Numbered from the stretch's first letter, positions 32,630 to 42,768 are shown. The stretch: DNA of 64,000 bases from Syntrophomonas wolfei subsp. methylbutyratica (GCF_001570625.1 NZ_BBQT01000004.1:1-64000); one strand, 5' to 3'. Translations and numbers: made by a program. Notes: generated by a model from the letters alone, not told the origin.

Positions 32630-33241
32630 ATGTTAGGATTGCCACGCTCAACGCAGGTAAACCGCCGTGTTGCAAAAGAGAAGCTTTATCAAAACGCAGC
32701 TCTTGCGCCCCAAACGCGTGAGATGATAAAGGATCAGATAGATTCAGTCTTCTGGCGAAACAAGCTTGCAGATAGCACGATGGCGATCAGTGCAGGCGAA
32801 ACAGTTGCGGAAATTCAGATATTTGAAATTCAGCTTCGCCAACGGGAACTCGACAAGCGGGTTCTGCCCGCCATTGCCAAAGCAATACCGTATAAAATCC
32901 TGTTTATTCTCGTGTTCGGCGACGAGGCACAGTTGTGGATTGAAGCATCCGGCACGTTCTACAACACCGACTGGCAGCCGCTTGGTGGTTTTACGTTGAA
33001 GTTCGAGGGGTTAAATCTGGATGCTCTATATGAAAACTTAGTGAGGCAGATTTCTGGCGGTCGGCTCGGAACGGACGGCGATATTGAAGAAGCCGTAGAC
33101 CGTGATAAAAAGCGGCAAAAACTCGAACGGGACATTGCCGCTTTGGAGAAAAAACTACTGCGTGAAAAGCAGTTTAATAAACAAGTTGAGTTGAACGGCG
33201 AATTGAAGCGGCTATGTGCCAAATTGGAAAGGATGGGGTGA
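32630..33241 (+). CDS. DUF4391 protein
   Basis: 203 residues. MLGLPRSTQVNRRVAKEKLYQNA at the start, KDQIDSVFWRNKLADSTMAIS and EIQIFEIQLRQRELDKRVLPAIAKAIPYKILF match DUF4391, which is repeatedly encoded beside this helicase type and type III methylases. A coiled-coil tail (about 155-203) suggests a partner-binding role. Starts 4 bases after the helicase stop, with GGTGAGGTGA upstream. Confidence 0.85.
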   Translation: MLGLPRSTQVNRRVAKEKLYQNAALAPQTREMIKDQIDSVFWRNKLADSTMAISAGETVAEIQIFEIQLRQRELDKRVLPAIAKAIPYKILFILVFGDEAQLWIEASGTFYNTDWQPLGGFTLKFEGLNLDALYENLVRQISGGRLGTDGDIEEAVDRDKKRQKLERDIAALEKKLLREKQFNKQVELNGELKRLCAKLERMG

Positions 33242-33243
33242 AT

Positions 33244-34188
33244 ATGAAATTTACTTTTACTGCAAAAACATATCCTGCAAGTCAGGATTTTCTCAAAATA
33301 ATCGAAGGCGGCGAAGCCTATCCTTTGGATACCTTTATTGAGAAGCACAAAGCCGAGGCTGTTTCGCCTTTGGATGCTGTCTTGGATAATTGCCAAATTG
33401 AATATCGTGGCGAAGTCAAAAATTACAAGGATTATATAAGCGAATATCTCGCTTTTACGGAACGGATGCGCTTTTTCGAGTTTAACTCTTTCAAAACATG
33501 GCCTGAAAAAGATGATAGGAACGCCGTCCATTTTGTTAAAAAGGCAAAAGAGTGCCTTGAAATCGCACGGTTTTTCACAATGAAGAGTGCCGAGTGGTTT
33601 GAGTCAAATGAGGGACTTAACTGGAATACTGGATATACGCCCCAGTTTCTATTTCGCTGTATTTACTTTGGAACGGCGGCAACATGGTATGCGAACTGCT
33701 ACGACCACATTTTGCAAATCGTATACTGGAGTTTAAAACTCTATACTGCTACAAAAGACAGAGACGATAAGCCGTATGACTCGACGTGGGATGATAAAAA
33801 GATTATTTCACTTTGTGTGTTTGACCTTGTTGTTGCTGAATTAAAAGCCCGTGGTTACAAGGACATTCGAAAAATGCTGAAAACGTGCAGCGCACAAATT
33901 GATGAAGTTCGGCAATGGTCAAACTACACCAAGCATAAGGGTGGACTTGATTACAAGTACATCGAGGCAGACGACCCATTTATGGTTTTTATCCAAAAGG
34001 ACGGTGGAGAAAAAGAACAGATAAAGAGCTTTGAACCGCCCATCGAAATAGATATTGATGCTGAAATGCACAAACTGGCTGAGGCTCACGAAAACTTGTT
34101 CAACTGCTTAAGTGCCGTTGTTAGTGAAATTGATTTTAACAGCCGAGCCTTACAATTTATGAAAACGGAGGAACCCGCTCATGAATAA
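33244..34188 (+). CDS. Unknown protein in the restriction cluster
   Basis: 314 residues from 33244 (GGGGTG upstream; the frame starts 10 codons earlier within the previous gene). Contains acidic and aromatic stretches (RMRFFEFNSFKTW, YFGTAATWYANCYDHILQIVYWSLKLY, WSNYTKHKGGLDY). The all-helical middle with conserved-looking Lys-His-Lys (TKHKG) resembles HEPN-like folds but no Rx4-6H motif is clear. Overlaps the Mod gene by 8 bases, so tightly co-translated. Likely a subunit of the same system. Confidence 0.65.
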   Translation: MKFTFTAKTYPASQDFLKIIEGGEAYPLDTFIEKHKAEAVSPLDAVLDNCQIEYRGEVKNYKDYISEYLAFTERMRFFEFNSFKTWPEKDDRNAVHFVKKAKECLEIARFFTMKSAEWFESNEGLNWNTGYTPQFLFRCIYFGTAATWYANCYDHILQIVYWSLKLYTATKDRDDKPYDSTWDDKKIISLCVFDLVVAELKARGYKDIRKMLKTCSAQIDEVRQWSNYTKHKGGLDYKYIEADDPFMVFIQKDGGEKEQIKSFEPPIEIDIDAEMHKLAEAHENLFNCLSAVVSEIDFNSRALQFMKTEEPAHE

Positions 34189-36082
34189 ACCTAAATTTGA
34201 AACACCGAATCTCACCGCCGAGAATGTGGCGAAAATAGCCGAACTTTTTCCCGGTGTGGTTACCGAGGGGAAGGTTAATTTTGACCTACTGCGCTCCATG
34301 CTGGGTGATGAGGTATACGGCGATGAAGCCTATGAGTTTACATGGGTGGGAAAGCGCGCAGCTATTGCCGAAGCTGGGCGTCCGATTCGTAAGACCCTCC
34401 GCCCCTGCGTGGAGGAAAGCAAGGACTGGGACATGACCGAGAACCTATACATAGAGGGCGACAATCTTGATGTGCTGAAATTGCTGCAAGAAAGCTACCT
34501 CGGCAAGGTGAAAATGGTGTATATCGACCCGCCGTACAACACGGGGAGCGACAGTTTTGTTTATAACGATGATAACGGTATGGATGCTGAAGAATATGAC
34601 GATGGTATTGATGCCTATGATGATGAAGGCAATATTAACTTTCGCGCTAACCTAAAAACAAATCCACGATTTCATTCAGGTTGGTGCAGTATGATTTACT
34701 CTCGCCTTGTGTTGACGAGGAATTTGCTCTCAAAGGATGGTGTAATTTTCATTAGCATTGATGATGGTGAAGTTGCACAATTGCGAAAGTTGTGCGATGA
34801 GGTGTTTGGAGAAGAAAACTTCATTGCCATTATTAGTCGCGTTGCGAAAACCACATCATTCAGAGGAAACTACTTTGCGCCAAGCAAGGATTATCTGCTT
34901 TGTTTCGCAAAAAGCATATATGATCTACCGGGATTTTCTGACGAAGTCGACAGTTCACAGTTTAAAAAAATCGAAACGGTCGGTGAACGTAAAGGCGAAT
35001 ACTATAGGGATGATATTGCATTTTATTTATCAACTTTAGAAACACGTCCCAATCAAAGATACTTTATTGAATGCCCTGATGGGGAAAAGGTTATCCCACC
35101 CGGCACTACTTTCCCTCCTGAAAAGCCAGTTGATGGCGATGGTGTTTGGCGTTGGAGCCTTGATAATTTCGAACTAAAAAAGCACCTAATAGTGTTCAAG
35201 GAGTCTACACGCTCTCCGCTTATAAACGAGCAGGGCAAACCCGCTCGTTGGAATCTTTACACAAAAAGTTACTTATCTGACAAACAAGAAAGTGGCAACC
35301 TTCCAAGAGACTTATTTGATAAGTTTCTTAACCGAAACGGGAGCGAAGATCTCAAGAGACTCGACATTCCGTTTGATTTCCCAAAACCAGTAAATCTGAT
35401 TAAGCATTTACTCAAAATCCTCAACGACGAAAAAGATGGAATAATACTTGATTTCTTCTCTGGCTCTGCTACCACTGCTCATGCTGTTATGCAACTTAAT
35501 GCTGAAGATGGTGGAAAGCGTAAATTTATCATGGTGCAATTACCCGAAGTGTGCGCTGACGGGACAAAAGCTGCGAAGGCGGGATACAAAAACATTTGCG
35601 AAATCGGCAAAGAACGCATCCGTCGTGCCGGGGATAAAATCAAAGCTGAAGCGGGCTTGACCGCGCTGAATCTCGATATCGGCTTCCGTGTCCTCAAGCT
35701 CGACGACACCAACATGAAAGATGTGTATTATGCTGCAGGCGACTATACACAAGACATGATTGCCCTGATGGAGAGCAATATCAAGCCCGACCGCACCGAT
35801 TTGGATTTGCTTTATGGTTGCCTGCTCGATTGGGGATTGCCGCTGTCCATGCCCCACACACACGAGAAAATCGATGGCTTCACTATCCATACCTACAATG
35901 ACGGCGATTTGATAGCCTGCTTCGAGGAACGTATTAGTGAAAAGGCAATCCGTGAGATCGCAAGCCGCAAGCCTCTGCGTGCCGTATTCCGCGACAGTAG
36001 CTTCAACAGTTCACCTGAAAAAATAAACGTGTTTGAAATTTTCAAGCTTCTTGCACCGAACACGAATGTGAGGGTGATATGA
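34181..36082 (+). CDS. Type III restriction-modification DNA methyltransferase (Mod)
   Basis: 633 residues. N6-adenine methylase of the beta group: catalytic DPPYNTGSDSF (about residue 113) precedes the SAM-binding LDFFSGSATTAHA (about 423), with the target-recognition region between. KTLRPCVEESKDWDMTENLYIEGDNLDVLKLL upstream is characteristic of type III Mod subunits. It recognises a short asymmetric site and methylates one strand. Overlaps the unknown gene before it and precedes Res by 34 bases. Confidence 0.93.
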   Translation: MNKPKFETPNLTAENVAKIAELFPGVVTEGKVNFDLLRSMLGDEVYGDEAYEFTWVGKRAAIAEAGRPIRKTLRPCVEESKDWDMTENLYIEGDNLDVLKLLQESYLGKVKMVYIDPPYNTGSDSFVYNDDNGMDAEEYDDGIDAYDDEGNINFRANLKTNPRFHSGWCSMIYSRLVLTRNLLSKDGVIFISIDDGEVAQLRKLCDEVFGEENFIAIISRVAKTTSFRGNYFAPSKDYLLCFAKSIYDLPGFSDEVDSSQFKKIETVGERKGEYYRDDIAFYLSTLETRPNQRYFIECPDGEKVIPPGTTFPPEKPVDGDGVWRWSLDNFELKKHLIVFKESTRSPLINEQGKPARWNLYTKSYLSDKQESGNLPRDLFDKFLNRNGSEDLKRLDIPFDFPKPVNLIKHLLKILNDEKDGIILDFFSGSATTAHAVMQLNAEDGGKRKFIMVQLPEVCADGTKAAKAGYKNICEIGKERIRRAGDKIKAEAGLTALNLDIGFRVLKLDDTNMKDVYYAAGDYTQDMIALMESNIKPDRTDLDLLYGCLLDWGLPLSMPHTHEKIDGFTIHTYNDGDLIACFEERISEKAIREIASRKPLRAVFRDSSFNSSPEKINVFEIFKLLAPNTNVRVI

Positions 36083-36116
36083 TGAAAAATAAAGTAGAAT
36101 ACGGAGGTGCTGGCAA

Positions 36117-39100
36117 ATGAAACTACAATTCCGGCATCAGCCTTTTCAAGCAGATGCGGCAAAAGCGGTCTGCGACGTGTTCGCAGGTCAGCCGTTTCGC
36201 ACCCCAACCTATATGATAGATTCCGGCCTGGGTCAGCTTTCGCTATCGCAAACACATGATTATACAGGCTTCAGCAACGCACCTATTGTTGTTTCTGATG
36301 ACAAAATTTTGGAGCATATCCGCACCACTCAGCGGCAAAGTGGTATAAAACCGTCCGATTCACTTGTAGGCCGTTTTAACCTGACCATTGAGATGGAAAC
36401 AGGTGTCGGCAAAACCTATACATATATCAAGACCATGTACGAGCTTAACAAGCGGTACGGCTGGAGCAAATTTATCATAGTTGTACCAAGCGTAGCTATT
36501 CGTGAGGGTGTTTATAAGTCTTTCCAGATGACGGAGGAGCATTTTGCCGAGGATTACGGAAAGAAAATCCGCTACTTCATTTATAATTCCTCGCAACTCA
36601 CCGAGATTGACCGTTTTGCTTCTGATAGTGCAATTAACGTGATGATTATCAACAGCCAAGCGTTTAACGCAAGAGGCAAGGACGCCCGGCGTATTTACAT
36701 GAAGCTTGATGAGTTTCGTTCCCGACGTCCGATTGATATCATCGCCAAAACAAATCCGATAATGATTATCGATGAGCCGCAGTCGGTGGAAGGTAAGGCT
36801 ACCAAAGAGCGATTGAAAGAATTCGCTCCCCTTGTCACGCTTCGATATTCTGCGACCCACAAAGCTGACAGCCTGTACAATATGATTTACCGCTTGGATG
36901 CGATCGAGGCCTATAACAAACGGCTCGTAAAAAAGATAGCCGTCAAGGGTATTTCGGTTTCCGGTAGCACCGCTACGGAAGGCTATGTTTATGTGCAGAG
37001 TATTAACCTTTCAAAGGGCAACCCCACAGCGACAATCGAATTTGACATAAAGAATAAGACCGGGTTCAGCCCAAAAACACGGGTAGTAACCGAAGGTTAT
37101 AGCCTGTTCGATAACTCCGGAGAGCTTGCCGAATATAAGGACGGCTATACCGTTTTGCGAATTGACGGCAGAGATTCTTCCGTTGAATTTACAAACGGTA
37201 AGAAGCTGTTTGCCGGGGATGTTATTGGCGCGGTTAGTGAGGAGCAGTTGCGCCGTATTCAGATACGGGAAACCATCCTGTCCCATATCGAGCGGGAGCG
37301 GCAGTTATTTGCTAAAGGCGTGAAGGTTTTATCGCTTTTCTTTATTGATGAAGTGGCAAAGTACAAGCAGTATGACGCTTCAGGCAACGCACAAGGCGGC
37401 ACCTATGCTGAGATTTTCGAGGAGGAGTACAAAGCCATCGTCGGCAGTATGCAGCTTGCCTTAACTGACACGACGGAGTATCTTACGTATCTTGACGGTA
37501 TTGAGGCCGAGCGGACACACGCTGGTTACTTTTCCATTGATAAGAAAAGTGGTCGTATGGTAGATAGCAAACTCGGAGATAAAAAAGAACGCACCTCCGA
37601 CGACGCGGATGCCTATGACCTCATCATGAAGGACAAGGAACGCCTGCTTGACCGCCGAGAGCCTGTGCGGTTTATCTTTTCCCACTCTGCCTTGCGCGAG
37701 GGCTGGGATAACCCGAATGTGTTTCAGATCTGCACCTTAAAACAAAGCGGAAGCGATGTACGTAAACGTCAGGAAGTCGGGCGCGGGCTTCGCCTGGCCG
37801 TAAATCAAGGCGGCGAACGCATGGACGAAACCCTCCTATCTCGCGAGGAAGTCCACAATATCAATGTACTAACGGTTATCGCAAACGAAAGCTACGACAG
37901 CTTCGCCAAGAGATTGCAAAGTGAAATTGCCGAAGCGGTCGCCGACCGTCCGCGTAAGGTGGAAGCAAAGCTGTTCACAGAAAAGTTTGGTGAGGATACA
38001 GCACTTGCTATATATGAGAGCTTAATAGAAAACGGTTATGTGAAGCGAGGCGAACTAACCGAGAAATATTACGAGGATAAGAAAAACGGCACTATAGAAG
38101 TACCTGAAGAAGCAGCCGGACAAACTGCTGATGTCATAGCCGTACTGGATTCCGTTTACGACCCGAATGCCAATAAGCCTGAAAACGCCCGCAAAAACAC
38201 CGTCGAGGTTATGCTTGATAAGGGAAAATTGGATAGCAAGGCATTTCAAGAACTATGGTCACGCATTAACCACAAAAGCTACTATGTCGTAGGATTTGAT
38301 GAAGATGAATTGGTGGAAAAAGCTGTAAAGGAACTGAATGCCAGACTGCGCGTTTCGAAGATTTATTTCAAGGTTGAGACGGGCGAACAGGCAAAGAATA
38401 TTGACTCCAAGGAACAGCTTGAGTACGGAGAAGCCTTTGTTCGAAAGGATATGGTGCGCGAGGAAGCGGCTTCATTCATGGCGATGCGGGCAAGTTCGTC
38501 CGTCCATTACGATCTTGTTGGAAAAATCGTAGCAGAAACGGGACTAACCAGAAAAGCCGTGACAAAGATTCTGGTCAGGCTCGAAAAAGTAATCTTTGAC
38601 CAGTTTGGAGACAACCCCGAAGAGTATATTATCCGCGCTTCCAACATCATCAACGAGCAGAAAGCCACAGCAATTATCGAACACATAACCTACGATAAGC
38701 TGACCGCCGCTTTTGGTACTGATATATTCACCGAACCCGATCTTAAAAAAGGTAGCCTTGGTGTGAACGCCATGGAGGCAAAGCGCCATCTATACGATTA
38801 TGTTATTTACGATTCAACCAACGAGCGTGATTTCGCTTCCGCGTTAGAAGCGCACAGCCAAGAAGTAGAAGTCTATGTCAAGTTGCCACGCGGATTCTAT
38901 ATCAACACCCCTGTGGGCAAGTATAACCCCGACTGGGCGATTGCGTTCTATGAAGGTAAAGTGAAGCACATTTATTTTGTTGCTGAAACGAAAGGTGATA
39001 TGTCCTCGATGGAACTCCGCAAAATCGAGGAAGCCAAAGCACACTGCGCCCGTGAGCATTTCCGTGCTATCAGCGGCGATAACGTGAAATATGATGTAGT

Positions 39101-39140
39101 TGACAGCTATGACAAGCTGTGGGAGCTGGTACAGGGATAA
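36117..39140 (+). CDS. Type III restriction enzyme subunit Res (helicase-nuclease)
   Basis: 1007 residues. METGVGKTYTYIK (Walker A, about 93), IIDEPQSVEG (about 217), LRYSATHK, and helicase motif VI QEVGRGLRLAVNQ. C-terminal nuclease-like segment NPDWAIAFYEGKVKHIYFVAETKGD (about 935-960), a PD-(D/E)XK pattern. Together with Mod it translocates and cuts between two head-to-head sites. GGAGGTG upstream. Full length for the family. Confidence 0.93.
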   Translation: MKLQFRHQPFQADAAKAVCDVFAGQPFRTPTYMIDSGLGQLSLSQTHDYTGFSNAPIVVSDDKILEHIRTTQRQSGIKPSDSLVGRFNLTIEMETGVGKTYTYIKTMYELNKRYGWSKFIIVVPSVAIREGVYKSFQMTEEHFAEDYGKKIRYFIYNSSQLTEIDRFASDSAINVMIINSQAFNARGKDARRIYMKLDEFRSRRPIDIIAKTNPIMIIDEPQSVEGKATKERLKEFAPLVTLRYSATHKADSLYNMIYRLDAIEAYNKRLVKKIAVKGISVSGSTATEGYVYVQSINLSKGNPTATIEFDIKNKTGFSPKTRVVTEGYSLFDNSGELAEYKDGYTVLRIDGRDSSVEFTNGKKLFAGDVIGAVSEEQLRRIQIRETILSHIERERQLFAKGVKVLSLFFIDEVAKYKQYDASGNAQGGTYAEIFEEEYKAIVGSMQLALTDTTEYLTYLDGIEAERTHAGYFSIDKKSGRMVDSKLGDKKERTSDDADAYDLIMKDKERLLDRREPVRFIFSHSALREGWDNPNVFQICTLKQSGSDVRKRQEVGRGLRLAVNQGGERMDETLLSREEVHNINVLTVIANESYDSFAKRLQSEIAEAVADRPRKVEAKLFTEKFGEDTALAIYESLIENGYVKRGELTEKYYEDKKNGTIEVPEEAAGQTADVIAVLDSVYDPNANKPENARKNTVEVMLDKGKLDSKAFQELWSRINHKSYYVVGFDEDELVEKAVKELNARLRVSKIYFKVETGEQAKNIDSKEQLEYGEAFVRKDMVREEAASFMAMRASSSVHYDLVGKIVAETGLTRKAVTKILVRLEKVIFDQFGDNPEEYIIRASNIINEQKATAIIEHITYDKLTAAFGTDIFTEPDLKKGSLGVNAMEAKRHLYDYVIYDSTNERDFASALEAHSQEVEVYVKLPRGFYINTPVGKYNPDWAIAFYEGKVKHIYFVAETKGDMSSMELRKIEEAKAHCAREHFRAISGDNVKYDVVDSYDKLWELVQG

Positions 39141-39164
39141 AAATAGTCTGAGGAGAGAGAAAAT

Positions 39165-40490
39165 ATGGGTGGGGCCACTATTATATGTCCGAATTGCAAA
39201 AAGTCTTTTGAAATATCTGATGCCATACAGCACCAGATTGAGGATGAGTTGCTTCGAGCAAAAACTGAGCAGTCGGAGACACTCCGCAAGAAGTATGATG
39301 CCGCTGCCGAGATAAAGTTAAAGCAAGCCGTGGAAAATGCTATATCCGAGGCGCAACAGGCGGCACAGCTTCAAATTGAACGGGAGCGGCAGACTGCTAA
39401 ACTTGAACTGGACAAGGCTCGCCAAACCACTGAACTTGAAGTTGAAAAGGCAAAGCGGACCACCGAACTGGAAACCGAGCGTCTGCGCCGTGAAGCTACC
39501 GCTTCCAAGGAAAGCGAGAAGCAGCTCCGCAAGCAGTTATCGGATTTGCTCGAAGAACTCTCCAAGGCAAATAAGGCGCGTGAGGATGCAGAACTCACTG
39601 CCCGCAAGGAACTGCTCGAAAAGGAAAAAGGTATACGTGCCGAGGCGGCGCAAAAAGCTTCCGAGGACTTCAACACAAAAATCCGCGAGCAGGAGGAAAC
39701 CATCAACCGGTTACGTGAGCAATTAACCACAGCTAAACAGGTGGCGGAGCAAGGTTCACAGCAGTTACAGGGCGAAATCCTCGAGCTGGATATCGAAAAT
39801 GCCCTCCGCAGCGGTTTCCCGTTCGATACAGTCGAGGAAGTCAAGAAGGGCGAACGCGGTTCGGACATTCGGCAAGTGGTCAATGAGCAGTTTTATATGA
39901 ACTGCGGCTTGATTCTTTGGGAATGCAAAAATGCCAAGACCTATCAGGCAAGCTGGCTCGGAAAGCTGAAAGATGAAATTGCATCAGAAAAAGCTCAAAT
40001 GGGAGTTATTGTGTTCAATCCCACTGACGGAGGAGGCGATGACTTCAAACAGCTTGCTGATAATATCTGGCTTGTGAAGCCGCGCTATGTGATAATGCTC
40101 GCCACGTTATTGCGGGAAGCAATCGTCAAGGTCTTTGCAGCCAATCGCGCTGCTGAAGGCAAAGATGTGAAGGTTGAACTGATATACAACTATCTGACCG
40201 GCGGCGAGTTTAGTAACCGGATTCGTTATATCCTTGAGTCCTACGATGAGATGGCAAAGCAGCTCGACACAGAGAAGAAGCAAGCCCAGAAACGCTGGGC
40301 AGCACAGGAAAAAATCCTGCAAAAGGTCACAAATAGTCTCTATGGTATGAGCGGCGACCTCCAAGGCATAGCTGGCAGAGAGATAATTGCGCTGCCTGCC
40401 CTCGGGGATGACGTCGAAGAAGTTTTATCTATAAAGCCGCGTATATCGGAGCCGCGAAAACGAACGGAGGATATAGATGATGAATACTAA
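39165..40490 (+). CDS. DUF2130 protein, coiled coil plus PD-(D/E)XK nuclease-like domain
   Basis: 441 residues. N-terminal CPNC zinc knuckle, a long coiled coil (about 25-205, rich in Glu/Lys/Ala and EIKLKQAVENAI-type heptads), then the DUF2130 core: ERGSDIRQVVNE and GLILWECKNAKTYQASWLGKLKDE, a D...ExK pattern typical of PD-(D/E)XK nucleases. Overlaps the next gene by 14 bases. The role is unproved; in this operon it may be an added nuclease or a DNA-end sensor. Confidence 0.85.
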   Translation: MGGATIICPNCKKSFEISDAIQHQIEDELLRAKTEQSETLRKKYDAAAEIKLKQAVENAISEAQQAAQLQIERERQTAKLELDKARQTTELEVEKAKRTTELETERLRREATASKESEKQLRKQLSDLLEELSKANKAREDAELTARKELLEKEKGIRAEAAQKASEDFNTKIREQEETINRLREQLTTAKQVAEQGSQQLQGEILELDIENALRSGFPFDTVEEVKKGERGSDIRQVVNEQFYMNCGLILWECKNAKTYQASWLGKLKDEIASEKAQMGVIVFNPTDGGGDDFKQLADNIWLVKPRYVIMLATLLREAIVKVFAANRAAEGKDVKVELIYNYLTGGEFSNRIRYILESYDEMAKQLDTEKKQAQKRWAAQEKILQKVTNSLYGMSGDLQGIAGREIIALPALGDDVEEVLSIKPRISEPRKRTEDIDDEY

Positions 40491-42768
40491 AATAACTTCC
40501 GCAATCGAAAAACTTATGCTAAACGCTGCGACTTTTCACGGCATTCCGGTTGAGCCCACACTTATCAACTTCTTTTATGGAAACAACGGCACGGGAAAAT
40601 CCACAATAGCGAGGGCTGTCCATGCCAATGAGGGTTTGTCTTGGCAAGCGGGAAAATCCGCAGATGACTACTCCGTGCTTGTCTATAATCAGGAGTTTGT
40701 CGAAGCGAATTTCCGTGACTACGGCAAACTCAAGGGCGTATTCACAGTTGGCGAGCAGAACATCAAGATTCAAGCTGACATAGCTGAAAAAAACATTCAG
40801 CGGGCTGAGCAGGAAAAGCTAAATGGCGAAAATAGCATAGCAAAGGACCGCAAGGAGTCGGCACGAAACACCTTGCTCGACGACTTTCAAGGAACCTGTT
40901 GGGATAAAACGAAAGCCATCCGAGACGGATTTGACGCTACGCAGAGCGGCTTTAAGCGGAAGGCTCAGTTTGCCGAGAAAGTATTGCAAATAGGAAATCC
41001 TGCTCAGCATGATATAGGAGAATTAAGAACTCTGTATGAAACGGCATTTGACCCAAAAGCTGCTACATATAAGGAGTTTCAGCCTACTGGAGGCACGGAA
41101 AGATTAAAAGGGTCACCCGGCAACGAACTGCTTAATAAATCCATCACGAGCAGTAGTGACACACCCTTTGCCGGTTTCATCAAAGCGATTAGAGCCACGG
41201 ACTGGGTGCGCCAAGGGCATGAACATTTCGCCGAAACATCAGAAGGAAAATGCCCTTATTGCCAGCAGGAATTACCCGACGATTTTGAAAAACAAATCGC
41301 TGACTGTTTTGATGGCCAGTATCAAGAGGATATTAATGCCCTTCGGCAATTTCAAGAGGACTACGTAAGCGATATGCAAGGCTTCCTTGATGTGCTTAAC
41401 GGCAATCTCCAGGATGCTTTCCCGAAACTTGATCTTACTGAATATAAGACGAAACTCGCGCTCTTGGAGAAGACAATTGAAATCAACATCCAACGGATAA
41501 CTGACAAGTTGAAAGAGCCGTCTTCAGTTGTCACACTTGAAAACGTCAAAACGCTGCGTGATGAAATAAACGTCCTAATCGAGGGTTTTAATAAACAGAT
41601 TCAAGCAAACAACGACATTGTCGGTGCGAAGCGTCAGAAGCAAGCCGAGTGCACCAAGAAAGTCTGGGAACTTATTGCTTTTACACTTCAAAGTGATGTT
41701 TCGACCTATAGAGTACGGCGCAAGACCTTTGACGACGAGATTACTGCATTGATTAAGCTGGTCGATGACGGTGCTAAGGCATCACGAGCTTTAGGAAATG
41801 AAATTGCAGAACTTAACAAACGAGTGGTTAGTACCGCCCCCACCATCAAAAGCATAAACGATTTACTTCGAGATTCGGGTTTCCAGGGCTTCACCCTGCG
41901 GGAAAAGCGAGGTCAGCAAAATGTCTACGAGGTTGTGCGCCAAGACGGGACAGTTGCGGATAAGCTAAGTGAGGGCGAGAGGAATTTCATTGCGTTCCTG
42001 TACTTCTATCACCTCGTTCGCGGAAGTCATACCGATGCTGATGTTAGCAAGGATAAAATTGTCGTAATAGACGACCCCGTTTCCAGTATGGATAGCTGCG
42101 TCCTATTCATCGTCAGCACCTTGGTGCGGGAGATGGTAGGTGTCTGCTTTAACAACGCTGAATATCGTGAACAGGAACGTGAGGTTCAGGGCGACTATAT
42201 AAAGCAGATTTTTATCTTGACCCACAACGTCTATTTCCATAGGGAGATAACCTATAACCAAGCATCCCGCTATCATTGCGTATCGTTCTATGTGGTAAAT
42301 AAAGCGAGTAACAATTCCACGATTAAGCATTGTGTCCGACAATGTATATCTAAACCTACCGAACAAGAAAACTTCAACCCTGTCCAAAATTCCTACGCTG
42401 CCCTCTGGGGTGAGTACAGAGAAGTGGATACAGCTATTCCGCTAATGAACGTAATACGCCGCATTTTGGAATATTACTTCAGGCAACTTTGTGGCTACGA
42501 CGGTGTGAATATCCGCAAGAGGGTTCTTGATGAACATAGAGATAAGTTCGTGGAAACGCCAGCCGAAGGGTTACCCGACTACACGAAGTACCACCTCGCT
42601 ACGGCTATGTTGTCTTATATCAATGCCAATTCCGTAGGGTTTAGCGATGGTTTGAATTATGTTGACGATTGCACTGACATCACGTTGTACAAGGATGTGT
42701 TCAAATTAATTTTTGAAGCCTTGGAGCAGGAACAACATTACAAAATGATGATGGGCGAAGAGCAATAA
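40477..42768 (+). CDS. RloC/PrrC-like AAA ATPase (AAA_13), candidate anticodon nuclease
   Basis: 763 residues. Walker A GNNGTGKST (about 32-40), a long coiled coil with CPYCQQEL in the middle (about 264-271, a zinc-hook-like motif), signature LSEGERNFIAFLYFY and Walker B IVVIDDPVSSMDS. The C-terminal part has NVIRRILEYYF, an RxxxE resembling the PrrC/RloC anticodon-nuclease triad, with candidate His residues 22 and 41 positions later. These families cut tRNA when a partner restriction system is inhibited by phage. The nuclease role is inference. Confidence 0.78.
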   Translation: MMNTKITSAIEKLMLNAATFHGIPVEPTLINFFYGNNGTGKSTIARAVHANEGLSWQAGKSADDYSVLVYNQEFVEANFRDYGKLKGVFTVGEQNIKIQADIAEKNIQRAEQEKLNGENSIAKDRKESARNTLLDDFQGTCWDKTKAIRDGFDATQSGFKRKAQFAEKVLQIGNPAQHDIGELRTLYETAFDPKAATYKEFQPTGGTERLKGSPGNELLNKSITSSSDTPFAGFIKAIRATDWVRQGHEHFAETSEGKCPYCQQELPDDFEKQIADCFDGQYQEDINALRQFQEDYVSDMQGFLDVLNGNLQDAFPKLDLTEYKTKLALLEKTIEINIQRITDKLKEPSSVVTLENVKTLRDEINVLIEGFNKQIQANNDIVGAKRQKQAECTKKVWELIAFTLQSDVSTYRVRRKTFDDEITALIKLVDDGAKASRALGNEIAELNKRVVSTAPTIKSINDLLRDSGFQGFTLREKRGQQNVYEVVRQDGTVADKLSEGERNFIAFLYFYHLVRGSHTDADVSKDKIVVIDDPVSSMDSCVLFIVSTLVREMVGVCFNNAEYREQEREVQGDYIKQIFILTHNVYFHREITYNQASRYHCVSFYVVNKASNNSTIKHCVRQCISKPTEQENFNPVQNSYAALWGEYREVDTAIPLMNVIRRILEYYFRQLCGYDGVNIRKRVLDEHRDKFVETPAEGLPDYTKYHLATAMLSYINANSVGFSDGLNYVDDCTDITLYKDVFKLIFEALEQEQHYKMMMGEEQ

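Noticed and set aside
39371-39883. Ser-rich antisense frame within the DUF2130 gene
   Set aside because: Antisense of a Glu/Lys coiled coil always gives Ser/Leu/Phe-rich frames; no start signal.
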